The notes beneath the pieces are model-generated. The model ran no database searches. It worked only from the letters and a program-made list of their open reading frames with translations, and was not told the origin of the DNA. The position numbers and the translations under genes were made by a program. Positions 1 to 7,690 of a DNA stretch of 12,313 bases are shown here, one piece after another; position 1 is the stretch's first letter, and each line of letters starts with the position of its first letter. Source of the stretch: Halomonas halophila (GTDB lineage: Bacteria; Pseudomonadota; Gammaproteobacteria; Pseudomonadales; Halomonadaceae); NCBI GenBank assembly GCA_002433675.1, contig DJIP01000377.1, positions 12,156 through 24,468 on the forward strand, written 5' to 3'.

Positions 1-1130
1 ATGATCTGCTTGCAGGTGGTGCCGCGTACGATGGAGTCGTCCACCAGCAGCACGTTCTTGCCCTTGAACTCGATATCGATGGCGTTGAGCTTCTGGCGCA
101 CGGATTTCTTGCGCTGGGTCTGCCCGGGCATGATGAAGGTCCGACCGATGTAGCGGTTCTTCATGAAGCCTTCGCGATAGGTGACCCCCAGGTGCTGGGC
201 CATCTCGAGTGCCGAGGTGCGCGAGGTGTCGGGAATCGGAATGACCACATCGATATCGTGATCTGGCCACTCGCTCTTGATGCGATCGGCCAGCTTGCGC
301 CCCATTTGCAGACGAGTGCCGTAGACGTAGGCACCGTCCAGCAGCGAATCCGGGCGCGCCAGGTAAACGTGCTCGAAGATGCAGGGGGCAAGCAGCGGAC
401 GATCGGCGCAGGACTGGGTGTGGTAGTTGCCGTCCATGTCGACGAAGATGGCCTCGCCCGGCGCCAGGTCGCGCACCAGTTCGAAACCACCAACATCAAG
501 TGCCACCGACTCGGAGGCGATCATCACTTCCTGCCCCTCGCCCTGGTCACGAGTGCCGAAGACCACCGGACGGATGCCCTGGGGATCACGGAAGGCGACC
601 AGGCCCACGCCGTTGATCACCGCTACGGCAGCGTAGCCGCCGCGGCAACGACGATGCACCCGACGCACGGCGTCGAAGATGTCGCCCGGCAGCAGATGCG
701 GCCCCTGCTTGCCCAGCTCATGGGCGAAGACGTTGAGCAGCACCTCGGAGTCTGAGCTTGTGTTGATATGGCGCAGATCCGAGGAGAACAGCTCCTTTTT
801 GAGCTGCTCGGAGTTGGTCAGGTTGCCGTTGTGTGCCAGCGCCAGGCCGTACGGGGAGTTCACGTAGAACGGCTGCGACTCGGCCTCGCTGGACGAACCG
901 GCGGTGGGATAGCGCACGTGGCCGATGCCCAGGTTGCCCTTCAGGCGCGCCATGTGGCGTGTGTGGAAGACGTCACGTACCAGACCGTTGCTCTTGCGCA
1001 GCAGGAAACGGCCCTCGTTCCAGGTCATCATGCCCGCCGCGTCCTGACCCCGGTGCTGCAGCACCGTCAGGGCGTCGTAGATTGCCTGGTTAACCGCCTG
1101 CTTGGCCATCAGGCCGACGATACCGCACAT
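1..1130 (-). CDS. purF: Amidophosphoribosyltransferase PurF (partial, C-terminus beyond left edge)
   Basis: PurF catalyses the first committed step of purine synthesis: glutamine plus PRPP gives 5-phosphoribosylamine. The reading frame is open from an ATG at 1130 to the window edge (376 full codons). It begins MCGIVG, so Cys2 becomes the N-terminal nucleophile of the class II (Ntn) glutaminase domain. Further glutaminase motifs are visible: [10 protein letters not shown] near residue 24, GHVRYPTAG near 70 and the AHNGNLTN loop near 100. The phosphoribosyltransferase half carries the PRPP-binding signature [13 protein letters not shown] just before the edge. The family is about 505 residues long, so roughly 130 residues lie outside the window. 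The start is supported by GAGGT about 8 nt upstream. It lies 69 nt after cvpA, the classic cvpA-purF pairing, and is last in the visible cluster. Identification is secure. Confidence 0.98.
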   Translation of the reverse strand, partial: MCGIVGLMAKQAVNQAIYDALTVLQHRGQDAAGMMTWNEGRFLLRKSNGLVRDVFHTRHMARLKGNLGIGHVRYPTAGSSSEAESQPFYVNSPYGLALAHNGNLTNSEQLKKELFSSDLRHINTSSDSEVLLNVFAHELGKQGPHLLPGDIFDAVRRVHRRCRGGYAAVAVINGVGLVAFRDPQGIRPVVFGTRDQGEGQEVMIASESVALDVGGFELVRDLAPGEAIFVDMDGNYHTQSCADRPLLAPCIFEHVYLARPDSLLDGAYVYGTRLQMGRKLADRIKSEWPDHDIDVVIPIPDTSRTSALEMAQHLGVTYREGFMKNRYIGRTFIMPGQTQRKKSVRQKLNAIDIEFKGKNVLLVDDSIVRGTTCKQI

Positions 1131-1199
1131 TCAACTTACCTCATTTACCGTGAAACGCCGCCCGGGGGCCAGCGCAAGAGTCGTCTGTCACTGGCGAAG

Positions 1200-1802
1200 T
1201 CAGAGCGTGCTTGTGGCACCTTGCTTCGCATCGTCGATGGCAGATCCCTCTGCCTCGCCGCCGGTCGGCGGCGATGGTTCTGCCTGGGGCAGCTCGCGCA
1301 GGGACTCGGGGAAGTCCGGTAGGCTGCCCTCGAAATCACTGAGTTGGCCAAGGCCCCAGTCGCGCAATTGCTCGAAGTGAGGACGCACGCTGGCGTCCTG
1401 CCAGGCCGTTAATTGATCCAGTGGAGTGAAGCCGATCAGCAGCGTGACCAGGGTCAGCACCGCTGCCGCCTTCACTCCGCCGAACAGCGCCCCGGTCAGG
1501 CGATTGAGAAAGCCTGCACCGGCCCACTCCACCGCCGCCTGGATCATCCGGATCAGGATACCGCCGAGCAGGATCGTGATCACGATGATCAGGATAAAGG
1601 CCACGATAAGCCGGCCATCCGGACTGTCGATCCAGTTGCCCAGCACCTCGGCCACCGGCTCGGCGAACATGCGAGCCGCCAGCAGCGCCACGATCCAGCT
1701 GGCCAGGCCCAGCGCCTCACGCACCAGGCCACGGACGAACCCCGCCGCCACGGCCAGCGCCAGTACCGCGACGAAGACCCAGTCCACCCATGTCACCAGC
1801 AT
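1200..1802 (-). CDS. cvpA: CvpA family inner-membrane protein
   Basis: CvpA is a small inner-membrane protein. It is named for colicin V production and linked in enterobacteria to envelope/bile-salt tolerance; its biochemical role is not settled. The 200-residue product shows about four hydrophobic segments (roughly 5-22, 30-48, 66-88 and 104-124). It has the family's FVRGLVREA stretch after the first helix and a glycine-rich RLTGALFGGVKA stretch before the last. It is about 40 residues longer than the usual ~160 because of a hydrophilic Pro/Glu-rich tail (about 155-200) that looks disordered. The ATG at 1802 shares one base with the TGA of the upstream SPOR gene (TGATG), so translational coupling is likely. 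AAGGTGG lies just upstream, inside that gene. Position directly before purF supports the call. Confidence 0.93.
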   Translation of the reverse strand: MLVTWVDWVFVAVLALAVAAGFVRGLVREALGLASWIVALLAARMFAEPVAEVLGNWIDSPDGRLIVAFILIIVITILLGGILIRMIQAAVEWAGAGFLNRLTGALFGGVKAAAVLTLVTLLIGFTPLDQLTAWQDASVRPHFEQLRDWGLGQLSDFEGSLPDFPESLRELPQAEPSPPTGGEAEGSAIDDAKQGATSTL

Positions 1803-2479
1803 CAGCTATCCACCTTGACCAGCAGCCCCTGCAGATTTTCTCGGGACTTGAGCTCACTCATCACGCCCTCGGCGTCCTCGGACGCCCCGAAGGGACCCAC
1901 GTAGACCGTGGTCAGCGAGTTGTTGCGCTCTCGCGAGTAGGCGGGGTAACCCTGGTCACGCAGCTTCTGCATCAGCCGCTGGGCGTTGCCGGCCTCGCCG
2001 AAGCTGCCCACCTGCACCGCCCACTCACCGCCTTCCACCGCGGAGGGGCCGCTCGTCGTGCGCTGCTCAGCCTGGCGCGCCAGGGCGGCGATAGGGTCTT
2101 CCCGGGGCTGGCTGGCCTCGGCTGCCGGCTCGGGCTCGGCCTGGCGCTCGGAGGACGCCTCTTCGGCCACCTGCTGCGCCGGTTCAGGATCCACCTGCTG
2201 TGGCTGGCTAGGCTCGGCGGGTTCGCTCTGGCCTTGGTCGGCCTGCGAAGCGTTGCCCTCGCCAGGGGCGACCGGTGCCTGAATCTGCCCAAGCCCTTCC
2301 GGCGGGGTGGGCTCGGGCACGTCGCGGCGCTCCACATCCACCGGCGGGTCGATGGTCAGCACCGGGTCCGGCCGCTGCTCGGGGGATTCGGGCTCATCAA
2401 ACAGCATCGGCACGAAGATGACGCCCAGCGCCACCACGATAATGATCCCGCTGATCCGCTCACGCATTCCGTATTTCAT
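1802..2479 (-). CDS. dedD: SPOR-domain cell-division protein, DedD-like
   Basis: This is a bitopic inner-membrane protein of 225 residues. A short cytoplasmic N-terminus (MKYGMRER) leads into one transmembrane helix (about 9-27). A long Pro/Glu/Gln-rich periplasmic linker follows (about 28-150), and then a C-terminal SPOR domain (about 151-224) with the WAVQVGSF opening and the VYVGPFG strand typical of the fold. SPOR domains bind denuded glycan strands at the division septum; DedD promotes septal peptidoglycan synthesis. I chose the ATG at 2479 over an upstream in-frame start at 2593. It overlaps the folC stop as ATGA, has GAGGGAG about 6 nt upstream, and gives the normal DedD N-terminus, whereas the longer version adds 38 residues read through the folC 3' end. 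Position between folC and cvpA is the conserved dedD location. Confidence 0.93.
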   Translation of the reverse strand: MKYGMRERISGIIIVVALGVIFVPMLFDEPESPEQRPDPVLTIDPPVDVERRDVPEPTPPEGLGQIQAPVAPGEGNASQADQGQSEPAEPSQPQQVDPEPAQQVAEEASSERQAEPEPAAEASQPREDPIAALARQAEQRTTSGPSAVEGGEWAVQVGSFGEAGNAQRLMQKLRDQGYPAYSRERNNSLTTVYVGPFGASEDAEGVMSELKSRENLQGLLVKVDS

Positions 2480-3792
2480 GTCGCTCCCTCGATAACGCCA
2501 CCGCCACTGGACTGGCGGCTCCATCTCGCCAGTATGGCAGCCACGGTGAAGAAGGATCCCGTCACCAGTACACGATCTGCCGGCTCGACGCACGATTCGA
2601 GCCAGTCGGCGCCGTCATCGACGCTATCGGCGCGGTGAAGGATGGTGCCGCCTTGATGTTCGATGCGTGCCGCCAGGTCGGCTGCGCTACGTCCGCGATC
2701 GCCCTCAAGCGTCACCGGCAGCCAGGCGTCCACCACCGAGGACAGCGCGGAGATGACCCCCTCGGCGTCCTTGTCCTCGAGCATACCGATCAGACACAGG
2801 GTACGCCCCTGGGCCTTCCCCTGCTCTTCACGCCGCTCAGCCAGTCGCCCGGCCAGGTAGTTGGCGGCGTGGGGGTTGTGGCCAACGTCCAGACACCAGT
2901 TACCGCGCCACTGCATCCGCCCTGGCAGGCGCACCTCGGCCAGTGCCTGGCGACAGGCGTCGGGGTCGAGATCACCCTGGGCCAGCCACAGCGCCTGCAG
3001 CGCCGAAGCGGCGTTGTCCAGCGGCAGTCCTGGATCACTCAGCTGATCGAGGCCGACCGACTGGCCTTGCGCGTCGCGGCCACGCCACGACCCGTCGCCT
3101 TGGTCGAAGGCCTCGCCGAGCGCAAAGATGGGAGCACCCAGCGAACGGGCGTGGTCGGCAACGCTCGAGGGCAGGTCACGACTGCCCAGCACCGCCGGGC
3201 GCCCGGCACGCATGATCCCGGCCTTCTCGCGGCCGATAATCGCAATATCGTTGCCCAGGAAGGCGGCGTGGTCCTGAGCAATGGTGGTGACCACGGCGAC
3301 ATCCGGATCCACCACATTGACCGCATCCAGGCGACCGCCGAGCCCAACCTCCAGCACCGCCAGGTCGGGCTGGCGCCTGGCGATGGTCCACAGCGCTGCC
3401 AGGGTACCAACCTCGAAGTAGGTCAGGCTGACCGGGGATGGCGCGAGCCTGGCCTGCTCCACCGCGACGAAGCCTTCTATCAGCACCTCGTCGCTGGCTT
3501 CGCTGGCGTCCAGGCGAAGCCGCTCGTTGTAGCGCACCAGATGGGGCGATGTGTAGGCCGCCGTGGACAGCCCATGAGCCCGTCCCAGCGCCTCGAGCAT
3601 GGCCACCGTGGACCCCTTGCCGTTGGTGCCGGCGACAGTCACCACCCGGCCTGCGATCGGCCGCTCGGTCAGACCGAGACGCTGTGCCACGCAGGCGACC
3701 CGCTCGAGGCCAAGGTCGATACCGACGGGATGGGCGGCCTCGAGTCGGGCGAGCCAGCTATCCAGCGTGGTGGGCAGACCGTCGTTGTCCAT
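2476..3792 (-). CDS. folC: Bifunctional folylpolyglutamate / dihydrofolate synthase FolC
   Basis: FolC adds glutamate to dihydropteroate to make dihydrofolate, then lengthens the gamma-glutamyl tail of tetrahydrofolates, using ATP. The 438-residue product has family length and a Mur-ligase-type fold. Visible motifs are the P-loop AGTNGKGST (54-62), TSPHLVRYNER (81-91), LEVGLGGRLDA (147-157), the DH pair in TIAQDHAAFLG (170-180), the GREKAGI lysine (K190, carbamylated in the family) and LDVGHNPHAA (301-310) at the start of the C-terminal domain. The ATG at 3792 begins 3 nt after the accD stop. The TGA overlaps the next gene's ATG (ATGA), so coupled translation is likely. The accD-folC-dedD order is conserved in gammaproteobacteria. 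Confidence 0.97.
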   Translation of the reverse strand: MDNDGLPTTLDSWLARLEAAHPVGIDLGLERVACVAQRLGLTERPIAGRVVTVAGTNGKGSTVAMLEALGRAHGLSTAAYTSPHLVRYNERLRLDASEASDEVLIEGFVAVEQARLAPSPVSLTYFEVGTLAALWTIARRQPDLAVLEVGLGGRLDAVNVVDPDVAVVTTIAQDHAAFLGNDIAIIGREKAGIMRAGRPAVLGSRDLPSSVADHARSLGAPIFALGEAFDQGDGSWRGRDAQGQSVGLDQLSDPGLPLDNAASALQALWLAQGDLDPDACRQALAEVRLPGRMQWRGNWCLDVGHNPHAANYLAGRLAERREEQGKAQGRTLCLIGMLEDKDAEGVISALSSVVDAWLPVTLEGDRGRSAADLAARIEHQGGTILHRADSVDDGADWLESCVEPADRVLVTGSFFTVAAILARWSRQSSGGGVIEGAT

Positions 3793-3795
3793 GGG

Positions 3796-4863
3796 CTAGC
3801 GCGGTGCGTCCTGGGGGCGTTCGCCGTCCTTCGGCTCCTCGCCCTGGGCAGCAGCGGCTTCATCGCTGTGCGTCTGCTGCTCGGGCGTCTCCGGCGCGTG
3901 CTCGGCCTGGGAGCCTTCGCTGTCTGCCATGGCCACCGCCAGGTCACGCTCGGCGGCTTCGGCGGCGTCCACCAGGTCGGGCTCACTATCGTCGGCGATA
4001 CCGACCGCGGGCTGATGGGTCAGCTTGCGCAGTACCCCGCCCAGGCGCGAACGCATCTCGTGGCGATGGACGATCATGTCCACGGTGCCATGTTCGAGCA
4101 GGAACTCGCTGCGCTGGAAGCCTTCGGGCAGCTTCTCGCGCACCGTCTGCTCGATGACCCGAGGCCCGGCAAAGCCGATCAGGGCGTTGGGCTCGGCCAC
4201 ATTGAGATCGCCGAGCATGGCCAGCGACGCCGACACACCGCCGAACACCGGATCGGTCAGCACGGAGATGTAGGGCACGCCGGCCTGCTTGAGGCGCTCA
4301 AGCGCAGCGGAGGTCTTGGCCATCTGCATCAGCGAGAACAGCGCTTCCTGCATGCGCGCACCGCCGGATGCCGAGAAGCACACCAGCGGCTGGCCCTCTT
4401 CCAGGGCAATGGTAGCGGCACGCACGAACTTCTCGCCGACCACGGCCCCCATGGAGCCCCCCATGAAGGTGAACTCGAAGGCCACCGCAACCACCGGCAG
4501 GCCATCGAGAGAACCGCGCATGGCGATCAGGGCATCGTTCTCGCCGGTGTCCTTCTGGGCCGCGGTCAGGCGGTCCTTGTACTTCTTGGAGTCACGGAAC
4601 TTGAGACGATCCACTGGCTCGAGGTCGGCGGCGATCTCTTCGCGACCTTCCTTGTCCAGGAACCAGTCAAGGCGCTTGCGCGCGGTCAGGCGCAGGTGAT
4701 GGTCGCACTTGGGACACACATTGTGGTGCTTTTCGAGTTCGGGCAGGTAAAGCACCGACTCGCACTTGGGGCACTTGCGCCAGAGACCGTCCGGAACGCT
4801 CGCCCGGCGGTCCTTGCGCTGAATGCGGCCCACCGAGGGCACAATCTTGTCTAGCCAGCTCAT
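3796..4863 (-). CDS. accD: Acetyl-CoA carboxylase carboxyltransferase subunit beta (AccD) with acidic tail
   Basis: AccD pairs with AccA to move the carboxyl group from carboxybiotin-BCCP to acetyl-CoA, forming malonyl-CoA for fatty acid synthesis. The N-terminal four-cysteine zinc finger is complete (C31, C34, C50, C53). The crotonase-like core follows, with the [13 protein letters not shown] loop (133-145), [12 protein letters not shown] (163-174) and [16 protein letters not shown] (204-219). The conserved core ends near residue 285. Residues about 286-355 form a strongly acidic Ala/Glu/Gln-rich tail, making the protein about 50 residues longer than the 304-residue E. coli enzyme. Such tails are plausible in a halophile. 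The ATG at 4863 has GGAAG about 9 nt upstream. A 9-bp hairpin (4887-4908) sits directly upstream of that ribosome-binding site. folC follows after 3 nt. Confidence 0.98.
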   Translation of the reverse strand: MSWLDKIVPSVGRIQRKDRRASVPDGLWRKCPKCESVLYLPELEKHHNVCPKCDHHLRLTARKRLDWFLDKEGREEIAADLEPVDRLKFRDSKKYKDRLTAAQKDTGENDALIAMRGSLDGLPVVAVAFEFTFMGGSMGAVVGEKFVRAATIALEEGQPLVCFSASGGARMQEALFSLMQMAKTSAALERLKQAGVPYISVLTDPVFGGVSASLAMLGDLNVAEPNALIGFAGPRVIEQTVREKLPEGFQRSEFLLEHGTVDMIVHRHEMRSRLGGVLRKLTHQPAVGIADDSEPDLVDAAEAAERDLAVAMADSEGSQAEHAPETPEQQTHSDEAAAAQGEEPKDGERPQDAPR

Positions 4864-4886
4864 GTCAGAAGTCTTCCGTTGCTACG

Positions 4887-4908
4887 GTCGCCGGCGGTGG
4901 CCGACGAC
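4887..4908 (-). promoter_or_regulatory. Hairpin in trpA-accD gap, upstream of accD ribosome-binding site
   Basis: On the minus strand this 22-nt segment can fold into a 9-bp stem (GTCG-T-CGGC with GCCG-G-CGAC, one U-G wobble) around a CACC loop. No U-tract follows, so it is not a standard intrinsic terminator. It ends about 10 nt before the GGAAG that serves accD. It could protect an RNA end, set a processing site or affect accD translation. The function is inference only. Confidence 0.35.
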
Positions 4909-4936
4909 AGGGTCGAATCTCTTCCCCGATCGCCTC

Positions 4937-5740
4937 TCAGGCGTCCAGGGCCTGGCGTATCTCTGTCATCACCGCCTTCAATTCGGCGATGGCCTCGCGG
5001 GGAGCGTCACAGTGCTCGGCGATACGTGAGACCAGGGCACTGCCGACGATGACGCCGTCGGCGACCTTGGCCACCTCCGCAGCGGAGGCGCCGTCGCGGA
5101 TACCGAAACCGACACACAGGGGCAGATCGGTCAGCTCGCGCAGCGGCGCCAGATGGGCCGCCACATCGTCGGCGTTGAGGCTCGCCGAGCCGGTCACTCC
5201 CTTGAGCGACACATAGTAGAGATAGCCATGCGCGTGGGCGCATATTGTAGCGGCACGCTCTGGTGAAGTGGTAGGGGCGACAAGAAAGATTGGCGCCAAA
5301 TCCTCAGCTTCCAGCAAGGGGCCCAGCTCATCGGCCTCTTCCGGCGGCATGTCCACCACCAGCACGCCATCGACACCGGCCGCCCTTGCCTCCCGGGCAA
5401 AGCGCTCGATACCCAGGCGCTCGATGGGATTGAGATAGCCCATCAGCACCACCGGGGTGTCGTCGTCCTGGCGCCGAAACTCGGCCACCATGGCCAGCAG
5501 GTCAGTCAGTCGGGTGCCGTGCTTCAAGGCACGCTCACAGGCCTTCTGGATGACCGGGCCGTCGGCCATGGGGTCGCTGAAGGGGACCCCGAGTTCGATG
5601 ATATCGGCACCGGACGCTACCAGCGCGTGCATGTAGTCGACGGTCACCTCCGGGGTGGGGTCGCCCCCGGTGATGTAGGGAACCAGCGCCTTGCGACCCT
5701 GATCGGCGAGAGAACGAAAGCGTTTATCGATACGAGACAT
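4937..5740 (-). CDS. trpA: Tryptophan synthase alpha subunit
   Basis: TrpA is a TIM-barrel enzyme that cleaves indole-3-glycerol phosphate to indole and glyceraldehyde-3-phosphate, passing indole through a tunnel to TrpB. The 267-residue product has the usual length. The catalytic pair sits at the canonical positions: E49 (in [11 protein letters not shown]) and D60 (in ADGP). Y175, GVTG (181-184), GFGI (211-214) and the phosphate-binding GSA (233-235) are also present. The ATG at 5740 is 15 nt after the trpB stop, with AGGAG upstream that overlaps the end of trpB, so coupled expression of the two subunits is expected. A 73-nt gap with a hairpin separates it from accD. No key residue is missing. 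Confidence 0.98.
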   Translation of the reverse strand: MSRIDKRFRSLADQGRKALVPYITGGDPTPEVTVDYMHALVASGADIIELGVPFSDPMADGPVIQKACERALKHGTRLTDLLAMVAEFRRQDDDTPVVLMGYLNPIERLGIERFAREARAAGVDGVLVVDMPPEEADELGPLLEAEDLAPIFLVAPTTSPERAATICAHAHGYLYYVSLKGVTGSASLNADDVAAHLAPLRELTDLPLCVGFGIRDGASAAEVAKVADGVIVGSALVSRIAEHCDAPREAIAELKAVMTEIRQALDA

Positions 5741-5755
5741 GGAATTCTCTAGCTC

Positions 5756-6970
5756 CTACAGGTCGATTCCGTCGATCTTGGCAACGGTGAGGATGTCCTT
5801 GTCGCCACGCCCGGACAGGTTGACCACGATGTTCTGGTCCGGCGACAGGGTCGGCGCGAGCACCTTGGCGTGGGCCAGGGCGTGGGCCGATTCCAGCGCC
5901 GGCATGATGCCCTCGACGTGGGTCAGCTCACGGAAGGCCTCGAGCACGGCGTCGTCGTTGGCGGCCACATAGTTGACCCTACCGACGTCCTTCCACAGCG
6001 CATGTTCGGGACCCACACCGGGGTAGTCGAGGCCCGCCGAGATCGAGTGGGTATCGCTGACCTGGCCGCCCTCGTCGGACATCAGGTAGGTGCGGTTGCC
6101 GTGGAGCACACCACGGGGCGCGCCAGACGCCAGGGGTGCGGCGTGACGGCCGGTCTCGACCCCGTCGCCGCCGGCCTCGACCCCGTACATCTCGACCCCG
6201 TCGTCCTCGACGAAGGGATAGAACAGCCCCATGGCGTTGGAGCCACCGCCGACGCAGGCGATCAGCGCGTCGGGCAGCTTGCCGAACTGCTCGAGCGACT
6301 GGCGCCGCGCTTCGCGCCCGACCACCGCATTGAAGTCGCGTACCAGTTGCGGATAGGGGTGTGGCCCGGCCACGGTGCCGATGATGTAGAAGGTGTCGTC
6401 GACGTTGGTGACCCAGTCGCGCAGCGCCTCGTTCATGGCGTCCTTGAGCGTGCGGGTGCCGGAGGTCACCGGAATGACGTTGGCCCCCAGCAGGCGCATG
6501 CGATAGACGTTGAGCTTCTGACGCTCGGTATCGGCCTCACCCATGTAGACGTCACAGCGCAGGCCCAGCCGCGCCGCCACCGTGGCGGTCGCCACGCCAT
6601 GCTGGCCGGCGCCGGTTTCTGCGATCACACGGGGCTTGCCACTCTTCTTGGCCAGCAGCGCCTGGCCAATGGTGTTGTTCACCTTGTGGGCGCCGGTGTG
6701 ATTGAGATCCTCGCGCTTCAGCCAGATCTGGGCACCACCAAGCTGTTCAGACCAGCGCCGGGCGTGATACAGCGGTGACGGACGACCGACGTAGTGCGCC
6801 AGGTCATGGTCAAACTCGGCCTGGAAATCGGGATCGTCCTTGAGGCTTTCGTAGGTACGGCTCAGATCATCCAGCGCAAAGCTCAAGGTCTCCGAGACAA
6901 AGCGACCTCCGTAGGCCCCATAGTGCCCCCGAGCGTCAGGCCATTGGGTCAGTTCACTGAACTTGCTCAC
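5756..6970 (-). CDS. trpB: Tryptophan synthase beta subunit
   Basis: TrpB is the PLP-dependent subunit that condenses indole with serine to form tryptophan. The 404-residue product carries HTGAHKVN with the PLP-linked lysine K96, AETGAGQHG with the catalytic glutamate E118, the phosphate-binding GGGSNA loop (241-246) and the C-terminal SGRGDKD (386-392) with the serine that contacts the PLP ring nitrogen. The N-terminus ([12 protein letters not shown]) is typical of TrpB1. The start codon is GTG at 6970, supported by AAGGAG 6 nt upstream; no better ATG is in frame nearby. It lies 81 nt after trpF. That gap holds competing hairpins and a short U-tract, so trpBA may be partly uncoupled from trpF. 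Confidence 0.98.
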   Translation of the reverse strand: MSKFSELTQWPDARGHYGAYGGRFVSETLSFALDDLSRTYESLKDDPDFQAEFDHDLAHYVGRPSPLYHARRWSEQLGGAQIWLKREDLNHTGAHKVNNTIGQALLAKKSGKPRVIAETGAGQHGVATATVAARLGLRCDVYMGEADTERQKLNVYRMRLLGANVIPVTSGTRTLKDAMNEALRDWVTNVDDTFYIIGTVAGPHPYPQLVRDFNAVVGREARRQSLEQFGKLPDALIACVGGGSNAMGLFYPFVEDDGVEMYGVEAGGDGVETGRHAAPLASGAPRGVLHGNRTYLMSDEGGQVSDTHSISAGLDYPGVGPEHALWKDVGRVNYVAANDDAVLEAFRELTHVEGIMPALESAHALAHAKVLAPTLSPDQNIVVNLSGRGDKDILTVAKIDGIDL

Positions 6971-7002
6971 GTCGGTCTCCTTGCGGATAAACTGGCTGAA
7001 TG

Positions 7003-7038
7003 AAAAATCGGTGATGGTCGGTCGCCACCGGGCGTGGC
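7003..7038 (-). promoter_or_regulatory. Possible attenuator-like element in the trpF-trpB gap
   Basis: On the minus strand the first hairpin pairs GCCAC (7038-7034) with GTGGC (7028-7024) around a 5-nt loop. A second pairs CGGTG (7030-7026) with CACCG (7013-7009) around 12 nt and is followed at once by ATTTTT (7008-7003). The two share bases 7026-7028, so they exclude each other, and the second has the layout of a weak intrinsic terminator. It begins about 14 nt after the trpF stop codon. No leader peptide with Trp codons is visible. The stems are short, so this is a hypothesis. Confidence 0.25.
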
Positions 7039-7051
7039 TCCTGTTGCCGTT

Positions 7052-7690
7052 TCAGCGGCGTGCGTCGCCCTGCCCCACGGCGCGCATGAAGGCCTGCATG
7101 CGCTCAGGGTCCTTGGCGCCCGGCGCGCTTTCGATGCCCCCGGACACGTCGAGGGCAAAGGGCCTCACCCGGTCAATCGCCTCGGCGGCGTTGTCCGCCG
7201 ACAGGCCACCGGCGAGGATAACAGGTTTTGCCAGCGACGACGGGATGCGCGACCAGTCGAAGGTGTCACCGGTGCCGCCGGGCACGCCCGGGCGATAGGC
7301 GTCCAGCAACAGTGCCTGGGCGCCGGCGTAAGTGCGTTCTGCCTCGTGCAGATCGAGGCCGTCGCGCATCCTCAGCGCCTTGATATAGGGGCGCGCGAAG
7401 CGCTCACAGTCGTTGGCGCTCTCGCTGCCGTGAAACTGCAGCAGGTCAAGATGCGCAAGCGCCCTTTCGATGGTCTCGTCGTCGGCATCGACGAACAGCC
7501 CCACCCGGGTGACAAAGGCCGGCACCCGCGCTGCGAGTTCGGCCAGGCGCTCGAGGCCAATCGCTCGCTTGCTGCCGGGCCACAGTACGAAACCCAGGGC
7601 ATCGGCGCCCAGCGCCACGGCGGCGTCGATATCCTCTTCGCGGGTAAAGCCGCAGAACTTGACACGGGTACGGTGCGCGGCAGCGATCAT
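7052..7690 (-). CDS. trpF: Phosphoribosylanthranilate isomerase
   Basis: TrpF catalyses the Amadori rearrangement of N-(5'-phosphoribosyl)anthranilate to CdRP, the third step from chorismate to tryptophan. The 212-residue single-domain TIM barrel has the general-base cysteine in VKFCGFTR (C13) and the general-acid aspartate in LLLDAY (D130). It also has GGTGDTFDW (138-146), LAGGL (159-163) and DVSGGIE (181-187) for phosphate binding. The ATG at 7690 is preferred because the protein then has normal length, the start overlaps the truA stop as ATGA, and AAGGAG lies 6 nt upstream inside the truA 3' end. The frame stays open far upstream to 8629, but that stretch is out-of-frame truA sequence. Confidence 0.97.
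   Translation of the reverse strand: MIAAAHRTRVKFCGFTREEDIDAAVALGADALGFVLWPGSKRAIGLERLAELAARVPAFVTRVGLFVDADDETIERALAHLDLLQFHGSESANDCERFARPYIKALRMRDGLDLHEAERTYAGAQALLLDAYRPGVPGGTGDTFDWSRIPSSLAKPVILAGGLSADNAAEAIDRVRPFALDVSGGIESAPGAKDPERMQAFMRAVGQGDARR

Noticed and set aside
2480..2593. Longer SPOR protein starting at 2593
   Set aside because: The extra 38 residues overlap the folC coding end. The ATG at 2479 has a strong GAGGGAG and a typical DedD membrane-anchor start.
2635..4854. A 739-codon open frame on the plus strand
   Set aside because: It lies wholly antisense to folC and accD, both of which have complete motifs. Long antisense frames are common at this GC content, and its translation is His/Gln/Gly-rich with no recognisable domain.
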